Source: Epinephelus fuscoguttatus (taxonomy: Eukaryota; Chordata; Actinopteri; Perciformes; Serranidae). Taken from it: 64,000 bases of DNA. A program made the translations under genes and the position numbers. A model generated the notes under the pieces. That model did not search any database, had not been told where the DNA came from, and saw nothing but the letters and a program-made list of their open reading frames with translations. The stretch covers positions 42,831,600-42,895,599 of the forward strand of contig NC_064766.1 of NCBI RefSeq assembly GCF_011397635.1. Direction: 5' to 3'. Every line of letters starts with the position of its first letter. The stretch's first letter is position 1. Below are positions 48,323 through 60,335 of the stretch, piece after piece.

Positions 48323-51300
48323 ATTGTGTCATGTGGATTACTGTTAATTTATCATGTTGATCTGTTCTGTACGACATCTATTGCACGTCTGTCCGTCCTG
48401 GAAGGATTACTGTTAATTTATCATGTTGATCTGTTCTGTACGACATCTATTGCACGTCTGTCCGTCCTGGAAGAGGGATCCCTCCTCAGTTGCTCTTCCT
48501 GAGGTTTCTACCGTTTTTTCCCCGTTAAAGGGTTTTTTGGGGAGTTTTTCCTGATCAGCTGTGAGGGTCATAAGGACAGAGGGATGTCGTATGCTGTAAA
48601 GCCCTGTGAGGCAAATTGTGATTTGTGATATTGGGCTTTATAAATAAAATTGATTGATTGACTGATGATGTCTACATGATGTCTACATGATCTTTTTATG
48701 ACCTGTGTCAGATTCTGAATGTTGTCAACATTAGTGTGTGTGTGTGTGTGTGTGTGTAAACGAGGTCGCTGGTCCTGGTCATGTGACCTGCAGTCTGGAT
48801 TAGTTGAATGTTGATGGAATGTTTGGACGAAGATCAGAAACAGAGATGATCTGAAACATTTTCAACATGAAGAACTCTCGGTTCATTAATCTGAGGGTCA
48901 AAGGTCATGGCTGCTGAATTTAACCCCACTGAGGTCATCCAATGTCTGTGGGAATTATTTAGGAATTTTTGGTGGGGGGCAATTCTTCACACCTTGAGGT
49001 CATGACTAAAGGAAATGTCCTGTTAACATTAACATTTTGTTGGGGGGGGGGGGGGGGGGGGGGCAATAAGCACCCTGTCTGTTAAACACTTTCGGGGGGG
49101 CAGTCTCCTTTTCAAATGTAGCAGGTGGGAGCAACCTGGGTTCAAAGCTTTCTTTGGGTATAAAGGTCTGTAGAGTCTGAAGACTGTCAGAGAACTCTGT
49201 CCCCTCTCTCCATGCGGCATGTTTTAAAGAAACTTGATTCCTCACACCGAGTCCATCACTTCTTCAGAGAGGAGAGTTTCCCTCACATGTCAGTGCTCAC
49301 ATTAACCCCTCAGGTCCCCCTCATAAAAAATCACAATTTTCCCCTTTGGGACGTTTTTCGTCCTTGTTGAAAAACAACCATAAAAATATCATATATTGAT
49401 ATTTTTTCTACTTTTTTCCCCTTAAATCTTTTAACGGGGTTATACATCCCAAATATTCATTCATTTTGAGGATCTTTAAATACGAATTACTTTACATAGA
49501 GTCACTGTTACTTTTATGAAACAATACAAATTCTGATTTATTTTCTATAAACTAAAAGCAAGACGGAAAATTGTTATTTTTTTTATTATCATAGTCTGGG
49601 ATATGTGAATGATGCAGTGTGTAACAGTGTTTCCTCTCCATGTTGGATGAATGAAATGACGAGTCAGCCGAGCTACATGCATCTATAATTTCTGCTCCGA
49701 CTCCAGGTGCATAAACACACTGATCCACTCACCCAAATAAAGTCAGTTTGATTTTTGCTTACTCCATAGATTGCATAATCTTGTGCACATGGGCTTTGAT
49801 AAAGTCAAGTTTGCTTTTATATCAGTACTTCAATAAGTTATCTGTCTCTGAAGTACAGAGCAAATGTAAAAAAAACCCATTACTACCAAGGTGCACACAC
49901 ACACACGCACACACACACCAGATTAACACCAGATCTCTCACTAATAAGACCTTCATTTTAAATGACCACCCAAATTTAATAAGGACTTTATTCATGAGTT
50001 TTTGTCTGATGAAGTTCAATAAACTTTTGTGCTGTAGGGACTTCAATATTCATGTTTGTTGTGCAGCCAATCAGCTGGCTAATGAGTTTAAAGGCCTCTT
50101 GGATTCCTGTGGTCTCACTCAATCACTTAATGGTCCAGCACATGAGCATGGGCACACTCTTGACCTTGTAATTTCTCATGGGCTTCCAGTCTCCCTCAGA
50201 GAAATAGTGGACACTGCTATCTTGGATCACCTTCCCATTATTTTCAACTTTGCTGCTCCCCCACCTGCCAAGAGGCCTATTTCCCTCTCTCAGCTGTATG
50301 GTGACAGTGGGCTGGTTTCTCCCCTTTGCCCAGATAGCCCACTCTCTGCTTTCCACTCCACATGCTCCACGATTCTGGACTCAGTTGCCCCTCTTTGGCA
50401 AAAACGCACCAAACCCAAGGCAGATCCCTGTGTGAATGATTCCACCTGTGCGCTCAGGCAACAATGCAGACAGGCTGAACGGCAGTGGAAGAGAGACAAA
50501 CTACATGGAGGAGGTGAAGTCTAAATATCTGTCCTCTATCATAGCTAACAGCTCTCATCATCCAAGGGTGTTATTTAACACTATAGACTCTGTCATTAAC
50601 ACATGCCCCACTGACCTGTCTGATGCTTCCATGGCAACATGTGAAGAGTTTGTTTCTTTTTTTCCTGACAAAGTGGCATCTGTTAGGCAGAATATTAGTA
50701 ATATCTATCTCTCCTGGTGATGTGTGTGCTCCTCCTGCACCATCTGCCATTTTCGAGCAGTTCGAGACAATTTCGCTGTCGTTTTCCACTAAGGTGGAAA
50801 CTATGGCGTGAAACCTACTAACTGTCCCTTAGATATCATTCCTGCCAAGTTCTTAAAGGAGGTTTTTCATTCTGTTGGGTCAAGTCTCCTTGTCCTTATT
50901 AATTCCTGTCTTAGTTCAGGGTCTGTCCCAGCTGCCTTCAAACATGCTTTGGTTAGGCCCCTCCTAAAAAACCCCATCTTGACCCCTCTGTGCTGTCCAA
51001 TTTTAGACCCCTCATTTGCCTTTTCTTTCTAAGGTCTTAGAAAAAGTTGTTTTTATACAATTAAAGTCATTTTTAGAGATAAATTCTGTTCTTGACAAAT
51101 TTCAGTCTAGTTTTAGATCCCGACATAGCACCGAGTCAGCACTGTTAAAGGTGCACAATGATATTGCCTTGTCTTTGGATGCTCGGAATCCCGCTATGCT
51201 GCTGCTGCTGGACCTCACAGCGGCCTTTGATACAGTCGACCATGCAGTCCTTGTATCTCGCCTAAAGCAGTATGTCGGCATCTGCGGCACCGCTCTTCAA

Positions 51301-54300
51301 TGGTTTAGGTCATAACCTGGCCAATAGGAGCTTCTCTGTGATGATTGGTGACCTCCACTCATCACATGCATCTCGTCCTTGTGGGGTGCTACAGGGATCT
51401 ATTCTTGGCCCTATCCTCTTTTCATTGTATTTGCTACCTCTGGGATCAATAATAACAAAACACAATCTGTCTTTCCATCTTTATGCAGATGATTTACAGA
51501 TTTATTTGCCCATGAAACCCAATGAAAGTACTGCATTTCATAAGTTACTGGATTGTATTAGTAACGTAAAGCAGTGGCTGGCACGAAACTTTCTGCACCT
51601 GAACGACAGCAAAACTGAATGTATTTTGTTTGGCACTTCACCTATGTCGGATGTTAGTGCAACAACCTGGAGCACTCTGGGCCCCTTTTTTAAACCACAT
51701 GTAAAAAATTTTGGTGTAACATTTGACAATGGTTTGAAGTTCGATAAACAGATTGGTTCCGTTGTTAGAACAAGCTTTTTCCAACTCCATCTCTTGGCCA
51801 AAATTAAGCCTTTTCTCAATCGGCAGGACCTTGAGAAGGCAATTCATGCATTCATCAGCTCATGACTGGATTACTGTAATGCCTTTTATGTTGGCCTCAG
51901 CCAGTCTACCCTTTCACTTCAACTTGTACAGAATGCTGCGGCCCGATTTTTAACAAACACGCCCAGACGTGAACACATCACCCCTGTGCTGTCGTCACTC
52001 CACTAGCTTCCAGTTTGTTTTAGGATAGATTTTAAACTTTTGTTTGTTTTTAATGCCATTAATGGCCTTGCTCCTCTCTACCTGTCAGAGATTTTAACTA
52101 TCCGCGATAGTGGCAGGGCCCTGCGCTCGTCTGGTCAGCTTCTGTTAGACGTCCCAAGGTCGAGATATAAACAATGGGGTGACCGTTCATTCGCTGTTGC
52201 TGCTCCAAGATTGTGGAACAAGCTCCCTCCTGACATTCGCACCGCTACTGATCTCAGCCTTTTTAAATTGAAGCTGAAAAACTACCTTTTTGGAATTGCT
52301 TTTAATTCAGACTAGGGCTATCCTTTTTTAATGTTTATTCTGTTTTAATGTATTTTATCTATGATGAAAGGCTTTTAATACCCTGTAGCACTGTCACACT
52401 TTCCATTGTTTTTCTTTTCTGTATTGTCTTATTGTTTTTGCTCTGCTGGGGAGGAAGATGCATGATTCAGATGGGTTTCAGTAAAAACTTCAATTTTAAT
52501 CCCTTAACTCTGGGATGCATGACTAATATCATCAAATTCATGTTTCTAAGTTGTCATGAGGATGTGATTAAGAAACATGGAATTTATGGTTTTACATTTA
52601 GCTATATTTTCACATAGGGATTTGACATTGTGTATTTTGAGTCCACGTACAGTGGTGTGTAGTGCATCGAGTGGCGAAAACAGGAACTGCATTGAAAAGA
52701 CAGCGGGGCTCTTACAGTAGAAAATGGCTCAATCTGGTGTTTTTTTCTTCTTCTTGGGTCTCTCTTCCCAACCTGGCTGTCAGAGATAGAAAAATCATGT
52801 TTTTTATGTAAATTGCAGGGGAATCAAAAAATGTCATTTTAATGGGTTTCAATGGGGACCTTTTTCGGCTGAGGGGGCATGGTGTCTTAAAAGGTTGCCA
52901 TTTGTGTATTTGTGTATGTAACCGATTTAGGAGCAGCTTTAAAATTTCAATATATTACCAAAATTAAGTTTTCTGACCAAATGTCATGCTATGTGCATGA
53001 ACACAGCCAAAGCTATTAAAAAATACAACTGAAAAATGACTGAAAAGGACCTTTTCCGTCCGAGTGGGACAACATGGTTAAAGTGAACATTCATAAACAT
53101 CAGTGTCAGTGAACGCAGCACTGACGACTGTACGTCTGATTATAATCAAACATATGATGTTCTAATTTAGAGGAAATGGATCGTTTCATTTTCAGCAGGT
53201 ATTTTTGGATCAATAAAAACTTTGCTCCACAAGTGTGTCCGTCCGTCTGATTTATTTACAGATGAATTCACTGTTTGTTAAAGTCAGTTTTTCTTTTCAG
53301 TGATGAGTCGGCTCAAACATCCAGTTTTTTAAAAACTCATATTTCATATGTTGTTCTATAAAAACATTTGTGATCCGAATCTTTGTGTTTGAATTTATGC
53401 TGATTTAAAAAAAAAAAAAAATTAACTGACAGAAAAGAGTTTTAATCTGATGTCAGTGGTGGAGCAGATGGCACCAGGTTTTCAGATTTACCTGTCCAGG
53501 TCGGCTGTTCTCACAGACGAAGGTTTCGTACTCAACGGCGAAGCTTGGAGCATTGTCGTTAATGTCCGTCACAGAGACCAGAACCACAGCTTTCCCCACC
53601 TGAGACGGATCCACTGACACACAGGAACACACCTGTCAGGTACACCTCTTCAAAATAAAAGACTCCACACATTCAGGAAATAACAAAGAGGATGTTAAAG
53701 GTTCATCATTCAGGAAAATCCTCTCCATGTTCACATTGATCCCGTCCCCACATCTGTATAGTCAGCAGCATGTTAGCTTAGCTTAGCATAAAGACTGGGA
53801 ACAGATGTTTTTGGTTCTAGTGGACAGAGTTCCTGGATTTTCAGCAGGGTTAGGGCTGACATAACCCCCCCCCCTCCTCCCCCAAACATGACTCACGGCT
53901 CTCCATGGCGAGGACGGTGATGTTGTGTAAAGCGATGACCTCTCTGTCCAGAGGTCGGGCCGTTGTGATCACACCTGAACTGCTGTCAACATCAAAGTAA
54001 TGCTCCACGTCTGACTTCCAGTCTATCGAGTACCTGCGGACAGTTTCAAACATTAAACCTCAGCACTCCCACTGACTCTGTGTCTGTGACAGTGTTGATG
54101 TGTCATACCTGATGGGGCTGCTCTTGGCATCGGGATCGTGAGCTGAAACTGATCCCACATCAGTTCCCACTGGAGCTGCCTCAGAGATCAACATCCGACT
54201 GATGGAGGAGGAGAAGACTGGAGGCTCATCCAGGTTCTCCACCAGCAGACGAACCGTCACCACGTCGCTGAATGGACTCATGGTCAGGAAACGAGTGTCC

Positions 54301-57300
54301 ACATAACGATTGCATGCCTCGACTCGCAGTGTGAAGCTCGACTTGGTTTCAAAATCCAGAGTCTGGAAGAAGGGGGTGGGAGTGCTCAGAAGATTAAACT
54401 TTTGTACTTCCTGTTTCATTTTGTCAGTGTCATAACTTCATTATATCGTCATGACGAGAAACTGCCTCTGATTAAACAGGACAGACGGAACGTTGTCCTG
54501 AAAACTCTGACTGAACCTGAGGGCAGAACGTTTTGGTGTTTCCAGGCATCAGTGATGCGAATCTAAACTTCAGACCCAGCGTTCTGACAGCTGTTCTACA
54601 GAAGAAGACGCTCCGCTGGGGCTGCCACTGGAGCACATCGTGGGCTAATGTAGTGATCAGAGAAGCAGACAATCCAGAGCTGCACGTGTTCTCAAAGGTG
54701 GACTCAGGTCCGTTCAAGTTCTGGACGAAGGAACCGACAACAAAGACAAACTTCGGAATGTTCTTCAATGAAACAGGTCACCGCCTGCAATGAGTCCTGG
54801 ACCTGCGACAAGCAAATCAGGACCTGTTACAAGGAAACCAGTACCTGCTACATGGAAACCAATACCTGTTTCAAGGAAACCAGTACCTGCTACAAGGAAG
54901 ACAGGATCTGCTACAAGAAAACCAGAACCTGCTATAAGGAAGACAGGATCTGCTACAAGAAAACCAGAACCTGCTATAAGGAAACCACGACCTGCTACAA
55001 GGAAACCAGTACCTGCTACAAGGAAACCAGTACCTGCTACAAGGAAGACAGGATCTGCTACAAGAAAACTAGAACCTGCTATAAGGAAACTACGACCTGC
55101 TACAAGGAAACCAGTACCTGCTCCAAGGAAACCAGTACCTGCTACAAGGAAGACAGGATCTGCTACAAAAAAACTAGAACCTGCTATAAGGAAACCACGA
55201 CCTGCTACAAGGAAACCAGTACCTGCTACAAGGAAGACAGGATCTGCTACAAGAAAACCAGAACCTGCTACATGTACCAGTACCTGCTAAAAGGAAACCA
55301 CTACCTGCTACGAGGACACCAGTACCTGCTACAAGGAAACCAGTACCTGCTACAAGTAAACCAGTACCTGCTGTAAGGAAACCAGCACCTGCTACAGGGA
55401 AACCAGAACATGTTTCAAGGAAATGGAAATCAGGACCTGCTACAAAAAAATCAGGACCATCAACAAGGAAACCAGTACTTGTTTCAAGGAAAGCAGAACC
55501 TGCTACAAGGAAACTAGGACCTGCTACAAAGAAATCGGGACCATCAACAAGGAAACCAGTACCTGTTTCAAGGAAACCCGTACCTGCTACAAGGAAACTA
55601 GGACCTGCTACAAAGAAATCAGGACCATCACAAAGGAAACCAGCACCTGTTTCAAGGAAACCCATCCCTGCTACAAGGAAACTAGGACCTGCTACAATGA
55701 AACCAGGACCATCTACAAGGAAACCAGGACCAGTTTCAAGGAAACCAGTACCTGATACAAAGAAACCAGGACATGCTACAAGGAAAACAGTACCTGCTAC
55801 AGGGAAACCAGTACCTGCTACAAAGAAATCAGGACCATCAACAAGGAAACCAGGACCAGTTTCAAGGAAACCAGTACCTGATACAAGGAAACCACGACCT
55901 GCTACAAGGTACAAGGAAACCAGTACCTGCTACAAAGAAACCACGACCCGCTACAAGGACACCAGTTCCTGCTACAAGGAAACCAGTATCTGTTTCAAGG
56001 AAACCAGTACCTGCTACAGGGAAACCAGGACCTGCTACAAGGACACCCGTACATGCCACAAGGAAACCAGTACCTGCTACATGGACACCCGTACATGCCA
56101 CAAGGAAATCAGTACCTGCTACAAGGAAACCAGAACTTGCTACAAGGAAACTAGGACCTGCTACAAAGAAATCGGGACCATCAACAAGGAAACCAGTACC
56201 TGTTTCAAGGAAACCCGTACCTGCTACAAGGAAACTAGGACCTGCTACAAAGAAATCAGGACCATCACAAAGGAAACCAGCACCTGTTTCAAGGAAACCC
56301 ATCCCTGCTACAAGGAAACTAGGACCTGCTACAATGAAACCAGGACCATCTACAAGGAAACCAGGACCAGTTTCAAGGAAACCAGTACCCGATACAAAGA
56401 AACCAGGACATGCTACAAGGAAACCAGGACCTGCTACAGGGAAACCAGTACCTGCTACAAAGAAATCAGGACCATCAACAAGGAAACCAGGACCAGTTTC
56501 AAGGAAACCAGTACCTGATACAAGGAAACCACGACCTGCTACAAGGTACAAGGAAACCAGTACCTGCTACAAAGAAACCACGACCCGCTACAAGGACACC
56601 AGTTCCTGCTACAAGGAAACCAGTATCTGTTTCAAGGAAACCAGTACCTGCTACAGGGAAACCAGGACCTGCTACAAGGACACCCGTACATGCCACAAGG
56701 AAACCAGTACCTGCTACATGGACACCCGTACATGCCACAAGGAAATCAGTACCTGCTACAAGGAAACCAGAACTTGCTACAAGGAAACTAGGACCTGCTA
56801 CAAGGAAACCAGTACCTGCTACAAGGAAACTAGGACCTGCTACAGGGAAACCAGGACCTGCTACAAGGACACCAGTACCTGCCACAAAGAAACCAGGACC
56901 TGCTACAAGGACACCCGTACCTGCCACAAGGAAATCAGTACCTGCTACAAGGACACCAGTACCTGCCACAAAGAAACCAGTACCTGCTACAGGGAAACCA
57001 GGACCTGCTACAAGGACACCAGTACCTGCCACAAAGAAACCAGGACCTGCTACAAGGACACCCGTACCTGCCACAAGGAAATCAGTACCTGCTACAAGGA
57101 CACCAGTACCTGCCACAAAGAAACCAGTACCTGCTACAAGGACACCAGTACCTGCTACAAGGAAACCAGAACTTGCTACAAGGAAACCAGGACCTGCTAC
57201 AAGGACACCGGTACCTGCCACAAAGAAATCAGTACCTGCTACAAGGACACCAGTACCTGCCACAAAGAAACCAGTACCTGCTACAAGGACACTAGTACCT

Positions 57301-60279
57301 GCTACAAGGACACCAGTACCTGCCACAAAGAAACCAGGACCTGCTACAAGGACACCCGTACCTGCCACAAGGAAATCAGTACCTGCTACAAGGACACCAG
57401 TACCTGCCACAAAGAAACCAGTACCTGCTACAAGGACACTAGTACCTGCTACAAGGACACCAGTACCTGCCACAAAGAAACCAGTACCTGCTACAAGGAC
57501 ACTAGTACCTGCTACAAGGACACCAGTACCTGCTACAAGGAAGCCAGAACTTGCTACAAGGAAACCAGGACCTGCTGTGTGGAAACCAGAACTTGCTACA
57601 AGGTTCCCAGGACCTGCTATCCAGGACACTGTAGTCCTGCCACAAAGAAATCAGTACCTGTCCAGGACACCAGTACCTGCCACAAAGAAACCAGTACCTG
57701 CTGGACACCCTGAACTGGTAACTCTGCTACAAGGACACAGTACACACACAAAGAAACCAGTACCTGCAAGGACACTAGTCCTGGGAAAATGTGGGGAAGG
57801 TTTAACGTTAACAAAATTTGGATACTGCCCAACTCTAGTTGACAGAAGTTTCTGGAAAGAAACCATTACCTTCTGCAGCGTGATCAGTCCCTCCTGTGTG
57901 TTCGGATCAGTGATCATCCTGAAGGTTCCCAGTCCATCTCCATCCAGGATTCTGTAGTCCATCTCAGCATTTGGACCGATGTCCAGATCCAGGGCTTTGA
58001 TCTTAGCGACTACGGCTGAAACCAGTGTCGATTCTGGAACCCTGAACTGGTAACTCTCTGAAGGGACAGACACACACACAGGTAAGCACACAGGTACATA
58101 AAGGTTCCTGAAACACCTTCAGATGTCACGTCAGTGCTTTGATGATGTCACATCTACAGTTCAAAAGTCAGACTTACTGCGGGGAAAGCGAGGGGGGTTG
58201 TCATTGACGTCAGTCAGCCTCACTGTGACAGAGGTAGTTCCGGACAAACCACCCATCTGACCAATCATGTCTTTGGCCTGAACGATCAGCAGGTAATGGT
58301 CCCGCACCTCTCGGTCCATGTCAGGTAGAGCTGTCCGCACCACACCTGCAGGACAGGTGAGACTGAGCTTTAATAAACACAGCTACACACCTGCAGGACA
58401 GGTGAGACTGAGCTGTAATAAACACAGTGACACACCTGCAGGACAGGTGAGACTGAGCTGTAATAAACACAGTAACACACCTGCAGGACAGGTGAGACTG
58501 AGCTGCAATAAATACAGCAACACACCTGCAGGACAGGTGAGACTGAGCTGTAATAAACACAGTAACACACCTGCAGGACAGGTGAGACTGAGCTGTAATA
58601 AACACAGCTACACACCTGCAGGACAGGTGAGACTGAGCTGTAATAAACACAGTAACACACCTGCAGGACAGGTGAGACTGAGCTTTAATAAACACAGTAA
58701 CACACCTGCAGGACAGGTTAGACTGAGTTTTAAAAATCACAGCTACACACCTGCAGGACAGGTGAGACTGAGCTGCAATAAATACAGCAACACACCTGCA
58801 GGACAGGTGAGACTGAGCTGTAATAAACACAGTAACACACCTGCAGGACAGGTGAGACTGAGCTGTAATAAACACAGTAACACACCTGCAGGACAGGTGA
58901 GACTGAGCTGTAATAAACACAGTAACACACCTGCAGGACAGATTGGACTGAGCTTTAATAAACACAGTAACACACCTGCAGGACAGGTGAGACTGAGCTG
59001 CAATAAATACAGCAACACACCTGTAGGACAGGTGAGACTGAGCTGTAATAAACACAGTAACACACCTGCAGGACAGGTGAGACTGAGCTGTAATAAACAC
59101 AGTAACACACCTGCAGGACAGGTGAGACTGAGCTGTAATAAACACAGCTACACACCTGCAGGACAGGTGAGACTGAGCTGTAATAAACAAAGTAACACAC
59201 CTGCAGGACAGGTGAGACTGAGCTGTAATAAACACAGTGACACACCTGCAGGACAGGTGAGACTGAGCTTTAATAAACACAGCTACACACCTGCAGGACA
59301 GGTGAGACTGAGCTTTAATAAACACAGCTATACACCTGCAGGACAGGTGAGACTGAGCTTTAATAAACACAGCTACACACCTGCAGGACAGGTGAGACTG
59401 AGCGTTAATAAACACAGCTACACACCTGCAGGAAAGGTGAGACTGAGCTTTAATAAACACAGCTACACACCTGAACAAACTTCATGTAACAGAATCCTAA
59501 ACACAGCCGTTACATGATGATGTTCTGCTGCAGCTCCTGACGAACACAAGCACTCCGACAGACTCTGAGGTGAGGTCACATCCTGTAGGTGGAGCTAACG
59601 TTAGCTCTGTTCACTTGTGACGTGTATGTTTGATATTAATGATGGACTGAAGATTTTCAGTCCCCTCCTACCTGTCAGTATTATAAACAAACTCTCAGAC
59701 AAGTTTTATGTTCTCACATCACAGTCCTTCAGGTGTTCACAGTTCGGTAGTTTTTTTCCATACAACGTTCTCTGTTTATTTGAACCTGGGCTGGTCTTGG
59801 ACAGTTTGTGACACGCTCTGTATTACACGTCTACGACCATGTTAATCTGTCACATCCAGAGTCATTGAACTGACAGATGAGGATTTCAGATGGTAATCCA
59901 CAGATTTTAGAACAAATGTGTGACACATGGTTTAAAATGGAACATTCAGATCTGTGACAGCATTTCATTCTGATGAGTGTCAACGACCTCCTGTTCTGTC
60001 TCTGTCCGTCTGACACAAGCGCCACACACAGGTGTTTAACATCTATCAGACTGACCTGTCAGTTTTTATAAAGTTTCTGTCTGATGACACGTTCACACAA
60101 AACCTTATAAATAAGGTTTTAACTGAACAAGAACAGAAAAACATCCTATTTGATTTTGGTCCCGTTAGACAAGTCAGAACGACTCAAAGACGTCAGACTG
60201 AATGTCGATGTTAACAGGAAGTGAGCAGGGAAACATCATGTGACCTGTAACTGACGAGAGCTGTTTATAATCACATAAT

Positions 60280-60335
<56 letters not shown>

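Larger units (their letters stand above)
44656..48661 (+). mobile_element. L2-clade LINE, copy E, near full length (antisense in cadherin intron)
   Basis: The longest L2 copy, about 4.0 kb, with 5' leader, endonuclease frame 44826-45791, linker 45822-46298, RT and C-terminus 46381-47814 and a full 3' UTR ending ATTGATTGACTGA. Inactivating changes are few: a TGA at 45789-45791 and a frame shift near 46296. A 66-bp tandem duplication lies in the 3' UTR at about 48338-48470. Confidence 0.93.
49302..53081. mobile_element. TTAA-bounded piggyBac-like element containing a LINE (tentative)
   Basis: Left edge TTAACCCCTCAGGTCCCC (TTAA at 49302). The right edge, read in reverse complement, is TTAACCATGTTGTCCCACTC (TTAA at 53078). 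The ends share TTAACC...GTCCC.CTC, and both sides carry a 'cgtcc' word. No transposase frame remains. A LINE occupies 49910-52330. TTAA and short ends fit piggyBac-type integration but the inverted match is weak. Confidence 0.35.

Noticed and set aside
54533..54793. 86-codon plus-strand frame in a cadherin intron
   Set aside because: No recognised family; antisense within the gene and joined to repeat sequence. Kept only as an intron note.
55773..57957. 646- and 515-codon frames rich in CYKET or PVPATRKP repeats, and the 376-codon minus-strand frame
   Set aside because: A 21-bp tandem repeat opens every frame; collagen- or antifreeze-like appearance is composition only.
58318..59517. 399-codon (+) and 385-codon (-) frames with 15-residue repeats
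   Set aside because: 45-bp minisatellite read in phase on both strands; it overlaps a real cadherin acceptor.
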